Positions 52,347-62,241 are shown, numbered from the stretch's first letter. The stretch is DNA of 64,000 nt from Streptomyces cyaneus (GCF_004028635.1 NZ_ML138678.1:682001-746000), one strand, 5' to 3'. Translations and numbers: made by a program. The notes: generated from the letters alone by a model not told the origin.

Positions 52347-53849
52347 ATGGACAACCTGAACAACCTGATGCAGGGCTTCGCGGACGTCATGGCCCCGCTG
52401 AACCTGCTGCTCGCCCTGGTCGGCGTCGTCATCGGCACCGCGGTGGGCGTCCTGCCGGGCATCGGCCCGGCGATGACGGTGGCCCTGCTGCTGCCGGTGA
52501 CGTACGGCATGGAGCCGGTGCAGGCGTTCATCATGTTCGCCGGCATCTTCTACGGCGGCATGTACGGCGGCTCGACGACCTCGATCCTCCTGAACACCCC
52601 GGGCGAGTCCTCGTCCGTCGTCACGGCCATCGAGGGCAACAAGATGGCGAAGGCGGGCCGGGCGGCGCAGGCCCTGGCCACGGCGGCGATCGGCTCCTTC
52701 GTGGCGGGCACCATCGGCACCCTGCTGCTGGTCCTGATCACCCCGTTCGTGGTCGACTTCGCGGTCAGCCTGGGCGCCCCCGACTACTTCGCGCTGATGC
52801 TGCTGGCGTTCATAGCCGTGACGTCGGTGCTGGGCTCGTCCCGCATCCGGGGCTTCATATCCCTGCTCCTCGGCCTGACGATCGGCCTGGTCGGCATCGA
52901 CTCGGTGTCGGGCCAGCAGCGACTGACCCTGGGCATACCGCAGTTGGCCGACGGGATCGACGTCGTCGTGGTCGCGGTCGGCATCTTCGCGGTCGGCGAG
53001 GCGCTGTGGGTGGCCGCACATCTGCGGCGCAAACCGGCCGAGGTGATCCCGGTCGGCCGCCCGTGGATGGGCAAGAAGGACTGGAAGCGGTCCTGGAAGC
53101 CCTGGCTGCGCGGCACGGCGTTCGGCTTCCCGTTCGGCGCGCTGCCGGCCGGCGGCGCGGAGATCCCGACCTTCCTGTCGTACGCCACGGAGAAGCGGCT
53201 CACCAAGCACCCCGAGGACTTCGGCAAGGGCGCGATCGAGGGCGTGGCGGGCCCGGAGGCCGCGAACAACGCGTCGGCGGCGGGCACCCTCGTCCCGATG
53301 CTGGCGATCGGCCTCCCGACCAACGCCACCGCGGCGGTGATGCTGGCGGCCTTCCAGTCGTACGGCATCCAGCCCGGCCCCCTGCTCTTCGAGCGCGAGG
53401 CGAGCCTGGTCTGGGTCCTGATCGCGAGCCTCTTCATCGGCAACCTGCTGCTGTTGCTCCTGAACCTCCCCCTGGCCCCGGCGTGGGCGAAGCTGCTGCA
53501 GATCCCGCGCCCGTACCTCTACGCGGGCATCCTGTTCTTCGCCTCGATGGGCGCCTACGCCGTCAACGCCCAGCCGCTGGACCTGTTCATCCTCCTCACC
53601 CTGGGCCTTCTCGGCTTCGCCATGCGACGCTTCGGACTGCCGGTCCTGCCGCTGATCGTCGGTGTGATCCTGGGCCCGCGCGCGGAGTTGCAGGGCCGAC
53701 GCTCCCTCCAGCTCTCCGGCGGCGAGCTGTCGGGCCTGGTGGGCGGCCCGGTGTCGTACACGGTCTACGCGGTGATCGTGCTGGTCCTGGTGTGGCCGCT
53801 GATCGGCCGGTTCGTCGTACGTCCCCTGCGCGCGCGAAGCGCCGCCTGA
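52347..53849 (+). CDS. tctA: Tripartite tricarboxylate transporter large membrane subunit TctA
   Basis: 500 residues with about eleven helices. Conserved TctA segments: [65 protein letters not shown] and the second repeat [72 protein letters not shown] 52347 is used; GTG 52344 is better spaced from GAGG. Forms the pore of the TctCBA importer, likely proton- or sodium-driven. Confidence 0.92.
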   Translation: MDNLNNLMQGFADVMAPLNLLLALVGVVIGTAVGVLPGIGPAMTVALLLPVTYGMEPVQAFIMFAGIFYGGMYGGSTTSILLNTPGESSSVVTAIEGNKMAKAGRAAQALATAAIGSFVAGTIGTLLLVLITPFVVDFAVSLGAPDYFALMLLAFIAVTSVLGSSRIRGFISLLLGLTIGLVGIDSVSGQQRLTLGIPQLADGIDVVVVAVGIFAVGEALWVAAHLRRKPAEVIPVGRPWMGKKDWKRSWKPWLRGTAFGFPFGALPAGGAEIPTFLSYATEKRLTKHPEDFGKGAIEGVAGPEAANNASAAGTLVPMLAIGLPTNATAAVMLAAFQSYGIQPGPLLFEREASLVWVLIASLFIGNLLLLLLNLPLAPAWAKLLQIPRPYLYAGILFFASMGAYAVNAQPLDLFILLTLGLLGFAMRRFGLPVLPLIVGVILGPRAELQGRRSLQLSGGELSGLVGGPVSYTVYAVIVLVLVWPLIGRFVVRPLRARSAA

Positions 53850-53866
53850 GAGATCTGGAGATCGAG

Positions 53867-54265
53867 ATGACCATCCTGGTCGGCTACGTCCCCTCCCCCG
53901 AGGGCGAGGCGGCCCTGCGCGCGGGCATCGACGAGGCCCGTCGCCGCGGCGAGAAGCTGCTGGTGGTGAACACCACCCGGGGCGACGCCTATGTCGACCC
54001 CCACTTCGCCCAGGAGCCCGACCTGAGCCACGTACGCGAGGACCTCGCGGCACTGGGCATCGACTTCGACCTCCGCCAGGTCCTCGGCGCCCGCGACGCC
54101 GCCGAGGAGATCATCGACCTGGCGGAGAAGACGGAGGTGTCCCTGGTGGTGATCGGCCTGCGCCGGCGCAGCGCGGTCGGCAAGCTGATCATGGGCTCGG
54201 CGGCGCAGCAGATCCTGCTGGGCGTGGGCTGCCCGGTACTGGCGGTGAAGGCGCCGGGCGCGTGA
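53867..54265 (+). CDS. UspA-family universal stress protein
   Basis: 132 residues: ILVGYVPSPEGEAALRAGIDEARRRGEKLLVVNTTRGD and the nucleotide-binding-type VVIGLRRRSAVGKLIMGSAAQQILLGVGCPVLAVK. The family ATP motif G2xG9xGS is nearly complete. ATG 53867 follows GGAG by six bases, 17 bases after tctA, so it is operonic. A regulatory role tied to transport energisation is possible but inferred. Confidence 0.9.
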   Translation: MTILVGYVPSPEGEAALRAGIDEARRRGEKLLVVNTTRGDAYVDPHFAQEPDLSHVREDLAALGIDFDLRQVLGARDAAEEIIDLAEKTEVSLVVIGLRRRSAVGKLIMGSAAQQILLGVGCPVLAVKAPGA

Positions 54266-54296
54266 TCTGAAATGGCCGGGCGCGTGATGTGAAACA
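54253..54296. repeat. 22-base near-exact tandem duplication across a stop codon
   Basis: Two adjacent 22-base copies (54253-54274, 54275-54296) share GCCGGGCGCGTGAT and differ at three positions. The stress-protein stop lies in the first copy; because the unit is not a multiple of three, the second copy is out of frame. Confidence 0.75.
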
Positions 54297-54415
54297 TACG
54301 TGGGCTGCGACATTTACGTTTTCGCCCGATTATGGCTAGCTGGATGTGCTTGCCTCGCGCACAGCGACGCGTCATCGGACGCACCGTCCCAGCCGACCAT
54401 CCGCCCGGGAGACCC

Positions 54416-56158
54416 ATGCGCCTGCGCGTCCCCTCCGTCCCGCGACCCCCCTCAGCTCCCCGCATCGCCTCCCTTCCGCCCCTCGCCCTGGCCGGCGGCG
54501 CGCTGACCGTCGGCATCGGCGGCCTGTACGTCGCCGGGCTGCTGCTCGCGGGCGGGGACATAGACGCCGGTACGACGGTGCGCGGGGTCGACATCGGGGG
54601 CCTGAGCCGGGCGGAGGCCGTCCGCAAGCTGGAGGACCGGCTGGGCCCGGCCGGATCGCGGGAGCTGACCGTGACGGTCGGTGACCGCAAGGGCACGGTC
54701 GATCCGCGGCAGGTGGGCATCACCTTCGACTACGAGGAGACGGTGGACCGCGCGGCCCGCGCCGACGATGCCAACCCGTTCACCGTGATCGGCGGCCTCT
54801 TCCGCTCGGGCGGCACCGTCGAGCCGGTCGTAGGCGTCGACGAGGACAAGGCCCACGCCGCCCTCGGAAAGCTGGCGAAGTCGCTCGACCAGAAGGTCCG
54901 CGACGGCGCCGTCACCTTCGCGGACGGCGAGGTCCGGCAGGTCGCCCCGCACAACGGCTACGCGCTGGACACGGACGCCTCGGTCGACCCCCTGCGTACC
55001 GCCTTCCTCAGCGGCAAGGCCGACTCCGTCACCGCCCTGCCCGCCCGTGAGACGAAACCCGAGGTCACGGCGGCGGAGGTGCGACGGGCGGTGCGCGAGT
55101 TCGCGCAGCCTGCCATGTCGGCGCCGGTCAGGCTCGCCGCGGCCGGCGAGCGGTTCACGATCGACCCGGACGTCCTCGGCGAGTACCTGACGATGCGGCC
55201 GGACGACGCCGGCAAGCTGACCCCGCAGTTGGACGCCAAGGGCCTGCGCGCCGCCCCCGAGGTGGCCGGGCCCCTGTCCGACCTGCCCGCCGAGCCCCAC
55301 AACGCCACGCTGGGCCTCGACGGCGACGAGGTCGTGGCGTCCGACGACGCCAGGCCCGGAGTACAGGTCACCGACAAGGCGCTGGGCAAGGCCGTGCTGC
55401 CGCTGCTCACCAAGTCGGGCATCACCGCCCGCACCGGCGAGGTGGCCGCGCGCGTGACCCAGCCGCAGGTGACCGCCGAGAACGCCGAGCGGCTCGGCCT
55501 GACGGAGAAGATGTCCTCCTTCACGGTCAACTTCGAACCGGCGCCGTACCGCACGAAGAACATCGGCCGGGCCGCGGAACTGATCAACGGCTCCGTCGTC
55601 ATGCCGAACCAGACCTGGAGCTTCAACAAGACCGTCGGCGAGCGCACCGAGGCCAACGGTTTCGTCGAGGGCATCATGATCCTCAACGACGAGTTCACGA
55701 AGGCACCCGGCGGCGGTGTCTCGGCCGTGGCCACGACCATGTTCAACGCGATCTTCTTCGCCGGGGTCAAGCCCGTCGAGCACGGCGCCCACTCGTTCTA
55801 CATCGAGCGCTACCCGGAGGGCCGCGAGGCGACGGTCGCCTGGGGCAGCCTGGACCTGCGGTTCAACAACGACTCCGGCAACGCCATCTACATCCAGGCC
55901 GAGGCCACCGACACCTCGGTGACCATCACCTTCCTCGGCACCCGGAAGTACGACGAGATCGAGTCGGTCACAGGACCGCGCGAGAACGTGAAGGAGCCGG
56001 AGAAGAAGGTGAGCACCGACAAGAAGTGCGTGCCGCAGACCCCGCTCGAGGGCTTCGACGTCATCGTGGAGCGGGTCTTCCACTCCGACGGCCGCGAAGT
56101 GAAGCGCGAGCCGTTCCGCACCCACTACACGCCGCGGGACGAGATCGTCTGCGAGTGA
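54416..56158 (+). CDS. VanW-family peptidoglycan-binding membrane protein
   Basis: 580 residues: one N-terminal signal-anchor helix (ASLPPLALAGGALTVGIGGLYVAGLLLAG), two putative peptidoglycan-binding-type repeats (GVDIGGLSRAEAVRKLEDRLG; GVDEDKAHAALGKLAKSLDQ), and a C-terminal VanW domain (FTVNFEPAPYRTKNIGRAAELINGSVVMPNQTWSFNKTVGERTEANGFVEGIMIL...GGGVSAVATTMFNAIFFAGVKPVEHGAHSFYIERYPEGREATV). ATG 54416 has GGGAG five bases upstream. Extracytoplasmic envelope role; function not known precisely. Confidence 0.88.
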   Translation: MRLRVPSVPRPPSAPRIASLPPLALAGGALTVGIGGLYVAGLLLAGGDIDAGTTVRGVDIGGLSRAEAVRKLEDRLGPAGSRELTVTVGDRKGTVDPRQVGITFDYEETVDRAARADDANPFTVIGGLFRSGGTVEPVVGVDEDKAHAALGKLAKSLDQKVRDGAVTFADGEVRQVAPHNGYALDTDASVDPLRTAFLSGKADSVTALPARETKPEVTAAEVRRAVREFAQPAMSAPVRLAAAGERFTIDPDVLGEYLTMRPDDAGKLTPQLDAKGLRAAPEVAGPLSDLPAEPHNATLGLDGDEVVASDDARPGVQVTDKALGKAVLPLLTKSGITARTGEVAARVTQPQVTAENAERLGLTEKMSSFTVNFEPAPYRTKNIGRAAELINGSVVMPNQTWSFNKTVGERTEANGFVEGIMILNDEFTKAPGGGVSAVATTMFNAIFFAGVKPVEHGAHSFYIERYPEGREATVAWGSLDLRFNNDSGNAIYIQAEATDTSVTITFLGTRKYDEIESVTGPRENVKEPEKKVSTDKKCVPQTPLEGFDVIVERVFHSDGREVKREPFRTHYTPRDEIVCE

Positions 56159-56183
56159 CGTACGGGCCGCCCGTCCGTGTCCG

Positions 56184-56885
56184 TCAGACGGCCGGGCGCA
56201 TCTCCCGCGCCCGCAGCCGGTGCGCGAGCCGGCCGAGCAGTACGGCGTTGAACAGCCCGGCCAGGGCCGCGACGGCGGAGAACAGCAGCGGGCTCAGCCA
56301 GGCGAGCGAGGAGACCCACTCGGCGGGTCCCGCCACCAGCACGGCGAAGAAGCTGAACGGCGCCGTCGCCATGAGCGGCCAGATCCCGGCGAACCCCGGG
56401 TCCGGCGACAGGTAAGCAGCCCACAGGAAGAACCCCAGCGACGCCGCGACCACGGCGAGGTACCCGCGCGCGAGCCAGTTGTCCACCGCGGGCGCCAGCA
56501 GATCCCGCACCCCCCGCGGGCGGGGCCGCGCGGCACCCGCCCCCTCCGTTGCGGCGGACGCGGACCTCGTGACGAGGGCACCGACCACGGCGGCGTTCAC
56601 GAGAGCGCACACGAGCAGCCATACGGCCCAGAAGCCGACGGCGAACACCTCGACCGCCCCACCGCCCTCGGTACCGGGCCCGAAGGGGAAGACCACCGGC
56701 GCGAAGGAGAGGGGCGCCGTGAGCATCATCGGGCTCTGGGCGAAGCCGCTGTCCGGGGAGACGACCATGACCAGGACACCGACGGCGACGACAGCCAGAT
56801 AGCCCCGGGCGAGCCAGTTGTCCGTGGCGAGCGCAAGGAGCCGGCGCAGCCGCGGGAGGCGGTGCGGGCGGGAGGCATTCGGCAT
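56184..56885 (-). CDS. SCO4225-like membrane protein with internal duplication
   Basis: 233 residues in two tandem copies of one domain, each starting DNWLARGYLAVVA (about 22 and 134) and each with two to three helices, SPDxGFA after the first helix and SFAPV/SFFAV later. The repeat resembles SCO4225 family proteins, which are normally single-domain. ATG 56885 follows GAGGG by seven bases. Duplication probably occurred within the gene. No function known. Confidence 0.75.
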   Translation of the reverse strand: MPNASRPHRLPRLRRLLALATDNWLARGYLAVVAVGVLVMVVSPDSGFAQSPMMLTAPLSFAPVVFPFGPGTEGGGAVEVFAVGFWAVWLLVCALVNAAVVGALVTRSASAATEGAGAARPRPRGVRDLLAPAVDNWLARGYLAVVAASLGFFLWAAYLSPDPGFAGIWPLMATAPFSFFAVLVAGPAEWVSSLAWLSPLLFSAVAALAGLFNAVLLGRLAHRLRAREMRPAV

Positions 56886-56992
56886 CGGAGGTCCCTCGGA
56901 TCGGTCCGGATCGGTTGTTCACCAAGGTGGACCGGAGGGCTCGCTCAGGCATGAGTACAGGTACTCATCGGCAGGGCGGCGCGGGACCTACT

Positions 56993-57997
56993 TCAGCCGC
57001 CGAGTACGGGCAGGGCGAGACTGCAGCGGACGGGCTGTGCGTGAGCGGGGTCGAGGGCGTTGCTCACCAGCTGGGCGGCGTTGGTGTCGTACGCGAGCGA
57101 CAGGTGGTCGGAGAAGTCCTGCGGGCAGATCTCCTGGATCAGGATGTTCCGGACGGTCGCGCCCGGCCCGGCGGTCAGGAAGTTGTTCTGGTACGGGGTG
57201 GCGAACTCGTCGTACCGGGTGGCGATGACGGTGTAGTCGACCCCGGGCTGTGTGTCCCCGTCCCGGTCCAGCTTCCTGTTCATCTCGGAGCCGACCATCT
57301 GGTCCGACCATGCCTGTCCGACCAGGGCGGACATGGTCGGGTTGAGACCCAGCTTGGTGGTCAGGGTGCCGATCCCGGAGATGTTCCCGCCGTGGTTGGA
57401 CGGAGCCAGGGCGATGAGACTGTGCACCTTGTTGCGCCGCGGATGCGCGGGATCCGTGCCGCCCTCGAACCGCAGATACCAGCGGGGCGCCGGACCGCCT
57501 CCCTGGGAGTGCCCGACGAGGTCGACCTGGCGGGCGCCGGTGGCCTTCCGTACGCGGTCGACGTAACCGGCGATCTGCCGGGCGGATTCCGCGATGGGCC
57601 CGGTGGCCTGGAACGGACTGCCCGGCTTGCCGCCGTAGTTGGGGGCGAAGACGCAGTACCCCTGCTGCTTCAGCCACGGGGACAGCATGCTCCAGTTGTT
57701 GTAGGCGTTGGCTGCGGAACCGTGCAGCAGTACGACCGGGCGCGGGTGCTTGCGCGTGGGCCGGCAACTCCAGTCGTTGGCCCCGGCGGGCGGCGTGTCC
57801 GGGTGGAGGAGCCCCCCGGCCAACGCGGCCGGGATGTCGAGGGCCCGCCCCTGCGGCCGCGGAGGCAAGGGTGGGCCGGATGCGGCGGCCACGCCCTGAA
57901 GCCCCACGGTGATCGACAGGCCGAGCCCCGCACAGACCGCGGCCCACCTGCCGCGCCGCCGGTTCGACCGTCCCCGGGAAACATTCCGGTCCGCCAT
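56993..57997 (-). CDS. Secreted class-2 lipase / alpha-beta hydrolase
   Basis: 334 residues: signal peptide (basic SNRRRGRW then AAVCAGLGLSITVGLQGVAAA), then alpha/beta hydrolase fold with PVVLLHGSAANAYNNWSMLSPWLKQQGYCVFAPNYG, nucleophile elbow GHSQGG, acid in TRYDEFATP and His in SDHLSLAYD. Cys pairs (WSCRPT/GYCVFAP; EICPQ/VRCSL) suggest disulphides. ATG 57997 follows GAGGAG by seven bases. Triad is complete; class-2 bacterial lipase family assignment from motifs. Confidence 0.87.
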   Translation of the reverse strand: MADRNVSRGRSNRRRGRWAAVCAGLGLSITVGLQGVAAASGPPLPPRPQGRALDIPAALAGGLLHPDTPPAGANDWSCRPTRKHPRPVVLLHGSAANAYNNWSMLSPWLKQQGYCVFAPNYGGKPGSPFQATGPIAESARQIAGYVDRVRKATGARQVDLVGHSQGGGPAPRWYLRFEGGTDPAHPRRNKVHSLIALAPSNHGGNISGIGTLTTKLGLNPTMSALVGQAWSDQMVGSEMNRKLDRDGDTQPGVDYTVIATRYDEFATPYQNNFLTAGPGATVRNILIQEICPQDFSDHLSLAYDTNAAQLVSNALDPAHAQPVRCSLALPVLGG

Positions 57998-58252
57998 CGG
58001 GCCACTCCTCGCCTCAAAGCCGCTCGGCTGCCGGCCGAGCGCCGACGCGAAGATCATCGAGGAGCGGATCCCCCCGGTGCTCAACAGCCGCTCGCGGCAA
58101 CCCTGATGGAGCAGACCGTTTTCATCCGTCCAGACCACGCGGTACCAGGGCTCGGGGTTGTGCGGCCGATCGAGGCCCGGTACGGACCTGGCCTGGACGA
58201 CGAACCGCGCCCCCCTCTCCAACGCCGTTGCTTCAGCTGGCAGTTGAGACAC
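57998..58252 (-). other. Coding-like remnant upstream of the lipase
   Basis: In the lipase frame, upstream of its start, the minus strand reads from a GTG near 58252 as LPAEATALERGARFVVQARSVPGL...EPWYRVVWTDENGLLHQGCRERLL, which looks protein-like in composition. There is no stop before the lipase ATG and the lipase has its own signal peptide and ribosome binding site, so this is more likely a decayed small gene than a lipase extension. Not recognised. Confidence 0.25.
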
Positions 58253-58719
58253 ATCGAGACCTCGGCACGATCGGCACGCACCAGCGAATCGTGCTGAAGT
58301 CGATGGGGCGGGGCCCGAGTTCCCGGGCCAGGCGTTGGCGGCCGCCACGGCCCGGCAGCAGCCACTCGAGGCGCACCCGGTCGGCGTAGCGGGCGGCCGG
58401 CGAGGGGCTCCAGCGCGGTGTGTCGACCATCATCGCGGTGCCGTCGGGGCAGCGGGCCAGAGAGGAGCCTCTGGCCTCACCGATCAGGCCGGGGGCGGCG
58501 ACGATCACGGTGATCGGACCGGCCAGGAAGCCGAGCAACCCGGCCGGCCCCACACGGCCCCACCGCGGGCTCGCGTCCCATCCCGGCCCGGGGCTCCCAG
58601 GCGAGCAGGAAGCCGCCCCACGCCGGAGTCAGCTCCCCGCGGACGGCCATCGCGTGGTCGGCGACCGCCAAGATCAGCACACCGGCCCCAGTCGCCCATG
58701 CCCCAGTGATACGCATCAC
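58233..58719 (-). pseudogene. Frameshifted small membrane-protein gene
   Basis: One frame begins MRITGAWATGAGVLILAVADHAMAVRGELTPAWGGFLLAW (one helix) and then degrades. A second frame, from about 58553, continues with GLLGFLAGPITVIVAAPGLIGEARG (second helix) and YADRVRLEWLLPGRGGRQRLARELGP. Together they suggest a single two-helix protein broken by a frameshift near 58555-58600. Sequencing error would look the same. Nothing else is convincing up to 58852. Confidence 0.35.
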
Positions 58720-58852
58720 AACAGCTCGCTTCCCTGTGATGTTCGTCGACCAAGGCGCGCTGGAAACGTTGGGCCACCGCTGTGACTGGTGTGCCTCTTG
58801 TGACCATTTTTTCTGTGGCCTTCTACGGCCTTCTAACTGGGGTGGGTTCGAC

Positions 58853-61159
58853 GTGAGTCGTCGTGGGACGCGCGCGTACAGACCGTTGAGTCTGAAGCGG
58901 CGGGCGTGGTTGACGCTGGGTGCGGTGGTCCTGGGGGGCGGGGGCGTGGTGACCTACGCCGTGGCCAGTCCGTCCGCCGATTCGGGCACGGGGGCCCGGG
59001 CCAAGCGGCCGGTGAAGGTCTACGACCTCGCGCTGAAGGGCACCCGCAGCGATCGGCGGGAGCTGCCGCGCACGGGCACCGAGCAGTTCTCGATGCTCGG
59101 CGTCTCGTGGACGGGCGCCACCAAGCCGCTCGACGGCACGGTGCAGGTGCGCACCCGCGGCCGCGAGACCGGCGAGTGGAGTGCCTGGCAGGACCTGGAA
59201 GTGAACGTCGACCCGCTGGAGAAGCCCGAGCCTGGCGTGCGCGGCGCGTCCGAGCCGCTGTGGGTCGGTCCCTCCGACGGCATTCAGGTCCAGGTCGTCC
59301 GCGAGGACGGCAGCACCGGTGCACTGCCCAACGGGCTCGAGGTCAATCTGGTCGACCCGGGCGTGGTGACCGACGCCGAGACCAGGACCGAGGGCGCCGA
59401 GGCGGAGCCGGCCGCCTTCGTCGCCGAGGAGACCCCCGGAGCCACGACCAGCGCTCCCACCGACGTGCCCACCGACGCAGCGACACCGACAGACGTCACC
59501 ACCGCCACACCGACGGACGCTCAGACCTCCGCCACGCCGACGCCGAGCGACTCGGCTTCCGCGTCCCCCTCCTCGACCCCCTCGACTTCGCCCAGCGCGT
59601 CCGCGAGCCCGTCGGCCACCACGCCCTCCGCGCCGCCGTCCACGGTGCCGCAGCCGCCGGTCACCTCGCGCGCCGACTGGGGTGCGGACGAGTCGCTCAG
59701 CCCGGATCCGTCGGAGTACAACGCCGACGTGAAGGCCGTGTTCGTCCACCACACCACCGGCAGCAACGACTACTCCTGCGCCGACTCGGCATCGGTCGTG
59801 CGGGGCATCTACGCGTACCACACCCAGGTCAACGGCTGGAACGACGTCGGCTACAACTTCCTGGTCGACAAGTGCGGCACCGTCTTCGAGGGCCGCAAGG
59901 GCGGCATCGACCTGCCGGTGCTCGGCGCCCACACCTACGGCTGGAACCGCGAGTCCGCAGGCATCGCGGTGCTCGGTGACTACACGTCCACCAGCGCCTC
60001 CAACGCCGCGCTGACCTCGGTCGCCCGCGTAGCCGCCTGGAAGCTCGGACAGTACGGCGCCGACCCGGCCGGGACCGTGCAACTCACCGCGGGCGCGACC
60101 CAGAAGAACTACTCCGGCACCAGCTACACCGCGGGCACCAAGTACACCTTCAACCGGATCTCCGGCCACCGCGACGGCTACAACACCGAGTGCCCCGGCA
60201 ACTCCCTCTACGCCCAACTGCCGACCATCCGCACCTTGGCGGCCGGCCCGGTGCAGGGCCTGAAGGTCACCTCGCTCGCCGGCGCAGGCCTTTCGAGCTC
60301 GACGTACTACACCAAGGGCGCCATCACCGTGCGCTGGACGGCCACCACACCGGCCTCGCTCATCAAGAACTTCCAACTGCTGGTCGACGGCAACACGGTG
60401 GCCACCACGTCCGGCTCCGCCACCTCCGCGAACACCACTCTGGCCCTGGGCAGCCACACCGTCGCGGTGCGGGCCGTGCACCAGTCCGGCAAGACGGTGA
60501 CGACCGCCGCAGTGAAGGTTGTCGCGGAGACGACCGCGCCGACCTTCACCACCGCCCCGAAGCTCTCCCTGCGCACCGGCACCGTCGACACCACCGCCGT
60601 CCCGGTCACCCTCGGCTGGCAGGCCGCCGACAACGCCGCACTGAGCTCCGTGAAGCTGCTCGCCCCCACCACGGCCACCTACGGCCCGACCACCACCAGC
60701 GCCGCCAAGACCGCGAAGTCCGGTACTGCGACCACCTGGTCGATGCGGGCGTACGACTACGCCGGCAACTACCTCACGTCCTCCCCCTCCTACACGCCGG
60801 TGATCCTCCAGGAGAGCTCCGCGGTCAAGACCGGCAGCTGGACGGCCCGTTCGTCCACCAGCTACCTCGGCGGCAAGTCGTACTCCAGCGGCTCCAAGGG
60901 CGCCAGTCTCACCTGGACCTTCACCGGCCGCTCCGCCGCCTGGGTGGTCTCCCGCGCCTCCAGCTCCGGCCAGGCATACGTCTACGTCGACGGCGTCAAG
61001 GTGTCGACCGTCGACCTGAAGTCGTCCACCACGCTGTACCGGCAGGCGATCTGGACCAAGACGTGGTCGAGCAGCGCCAAGCACACCGTCAAGATCGTCG
61101 TGGTGGGCACCACCGGCCGACCCACCATCACCACCGACGGCCTCGTCCACCTCAAGTAA
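58853..61159 (+). CDS. Secreted PGRP/amidase-2-type N-acetylmuramoyl-L-alanine amidase
   Basis: 768 residues. Signal-type helix (WLTLGAVVLGGGGVVTYAVASPSAD), a ~200-residue N-terminal region, a Thr/Ser/Pro linker (~200-275), then the PGRP domain with H299-H300-T-T, GYNFLVDKCGTVFEGRKGG, and HRDGYNTECPG giving His and Cys zinc ligands. The C-terminal ~300 residues are Ig-like beta domains (VRWTATTPASLIKNFQLLVDGN; VTLGWQAADNAALSSVKLL). GTG 58853 follows GGTGGG by six bases. Cleaves the amide between MurNAc and L-Ala; likely in wall turnover or defence. Confidence 0.87.
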   Translation: MSRRGTRAYRPLSLKRRAWLTLGAVVLGGGGVVTYAVASPSADSGTGARAKRPVKVYDLALKGTRSDRRELPRTGTEQFSMLGVSWTGATKPLDGTVQVRTRGRETGEWSAWQDLEVNVDPLEKPEPGVRGASEPLWVGPSDGIQVQVVREDGSTGALPNGLEVNLVDPGVVTDAETRTEGAEAEPAAFVAEETPGATTSAPTDVPTDAATPTDVTTATPTDAQTSATPTPSDSASASPSSTPSTSPSASASPSATTPSAPPSTVPQPPVTSRADWGADESLSPDPSEYNADVKAVFVHHTTGSNDYSCADSASVVRGIYAYHTQVNGWNDVGYNFLVDKCGTVFEGRKGGIDLPVLGAHTYGWNRESAGIAVLGDYTSTSASNAALTSVARVAAWKLGQYGADPAGTVQLTAGATQKNYSGTSYTAGTKYTFNRISGHRDGYNTECPGNSLYAQLPTIRTLAAGPVQGLKVTSLAGAGLSSSTYYTKGAITVRWTATTPASLIKNFQLLVDGNTVATTSGSATSANTTLALGSHTVAVRAVHQSGKTVTTAAVKVVAETTAPTFTTAPKLSLRTGTVDTTAVPVTLGWQAADNAALSSVKLLAPTTATYGPTTTSAAKTAKSGTATTWSMRAYDYAGNYLTSSPSYTPVILQESSAVKTGSWTARSSTSYLGGKSYSSGSKGASLTWTFTGRSAAWVVSRASSSGQAYVYVDGVKVSTVDLKSSTTLYRQAIWTKTWSSSAKHTVKIVVVGTTGRPTITTDGLVHLK

Positions 61160-61178
61160 CGCCCCACCCCGCAAGGGC

Positions 61179-61212
61179 GGCACCGCGCCGGTCACAGCGA
61201 CGGCGCGGTGCC
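61179..61212 (+). terminator. 12-base stem hairpin
   Basis: GGCACCGCGCCG (61179-61190) pairs perfectly with CGGCGCGGTGCC (61201-61212) across a 10-base loop, 19 bases after the amidase stop and before the convergent gene's end. Probably bidirectional. Confidence 0.75.
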
Positions 61213-61222
61213 TGCGGGCGGG

Positions 61223-61573
61223 TCAGGTCGGCTCCTCGCCGACTTCCGCGGCGGCCATCAGCGCGGTCTCGTACATGTCGACGACCTGCTCCACGGTCTG
61301 GTCGCTGTACTTCGCAAGGTCGGCGACCGCCGCGACGGCCCAGTTCGCCAACGACAGCGCGAAGGCCATCAGCTCGTCCTCACCACGACCACGCTTGACC
61401 CCGAGCAGGTAGGCCAAGTTGAGATAGGGCACGAGGTCGGGTTCCGAGACCTGTCCCCCGCTCTTCCTCACCAGCTCGATCGTGGTCCGCGTCGCCTCTT
61501 CGCGCAGCGGCAGCAACCGCTCCCGTTCGGCCTGAACTTCGGCGATCACCCACTGGCGCTCCTGCTTGTCCAC
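61223..61573 (-). CDS. Hypothetical helical protein
   Basis: 116 residues, acidic, fully helical by composition (RQWVIAEVQAERERLLPLREEATRTTIELVRKSGG; MAFALSLANWAVAAVADLAKYSDQTVEQVVDMYETALMAAAEV). GTG 61573 has GGGAGG six bases upstream. No family recognised; convergent with the amidase gene. Confidence 0.6.
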   Translation of the reverse strand: MDKQERQWVIAEVQAERERLLPLREEATRTTIELVRKSGGQVSEPDLVPYLNLAYLLGVKRGRGEDELMAFALSLANWAVAAVADLAKYSDQTVEQVVDMYETALMAAAEVGEEPT

Positions 61574-61665
61574 GCTGTTCCTCCCGGACGTCGTCCCAGC
61601 CAATGTGGCCGAACGGAGGCGCCCTCACAGCCCGTTCGCGTCCAACCGCACAACGTGTTGGGCGG

Positions 61666-62241
61666 CTAGCCGTTCGTCGGCGAGGTGTGCCCCAACCGCA
61701 AGTTCCACCGTCCCGCCCGGCCCGTGCACTCGAACTTGGCCAGCGGAGGGACATCGACGCGCCAGAAGGACTCAGCAGGCGCTGCCAGAACAGAAAGCAC
61801 CGCGGCACGGGCCACCGCCTGATCGACCACAGCCAGCACGCGCCCGGCATCGTCCGGCAACGCGTCCATCCAGGCGGCCACCCGACGGCACAGCTCACCC
61901 ACCGACTCACCGCCGTGCGGAGCCGCCTCCGGGTCCGTCATCCAAGCTGTCAGAGCGGCGGGGTCCTCACCCGCCACCTCTTCGAGAGTCCGCCCCTGCC
62001 AACGGCCCATCTCCAGGTCCCGCAGCGCCGGTTCGACGGCGACTTCGTCCCACCCCAGGGCCTGCGCGGTCTGCCGGCACCGCTGCGAGGGCGCGGCGTA
62101 CGGCGTGCCCGTCGTCGTCTCCAGGGATCCGGCGGCGGCACGCGCCCGCCGCAGCGCCCGCTCGTCGAGCGCCACGTCTCCGAAGCGCACCTCGCGCCCC
62201 ACGGCAGCGGCGGCGCACACCAGCGTGAGCCGGACGGTCAT
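61666..62241 (-). CDS. Degenerate histidine-phosphatase-family protein
   Basis: 191 residues. The fold of the phosphoglycerate-mutase/CobC superfamily is suggested by YAAPSQRCRQTAQALGWDEVAVEPALRDLEMGRWQGRTLEEVAGEDPAALTAWMTDPEAAPHGGESVGELCRRV. The RHG motif after the first strand is replaced (LTLVCAAAAVG) and the second His (VVDQAVARAAV) is missing, so catalysis is unlikely. ATG 62241 follows GAAGGGG. It is divergent from the cobalamin riboswitch-cbtBA unit, so a CobC-related regulatory or binding role can be imagined. Confidence 0.7.
   Translation of the reverse strand: MTVRLTLVCAAAAVGREVRFGDVALDERALRRARAAAGSLETTTGTPYAAPSQRCRQTAQALGWDEVAVEPALRDLEMGRWQGRTLEEVAGEDPAALTAWMTDPEAAPHGGESVGELCRRVAAWMDALPDDAGRVLAVVDQAVARAAVLSVLAAPAESFWRVDVPPLAKFECTGRAGRWNLRLGHTSPTNG

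Noticed and set aside
58823..61195. 790-residue antisense open frame over the amidase
   Set aside because: Gly/Arg/Val-rich with no domain; the sense frame has the PGRP zinc ligands.
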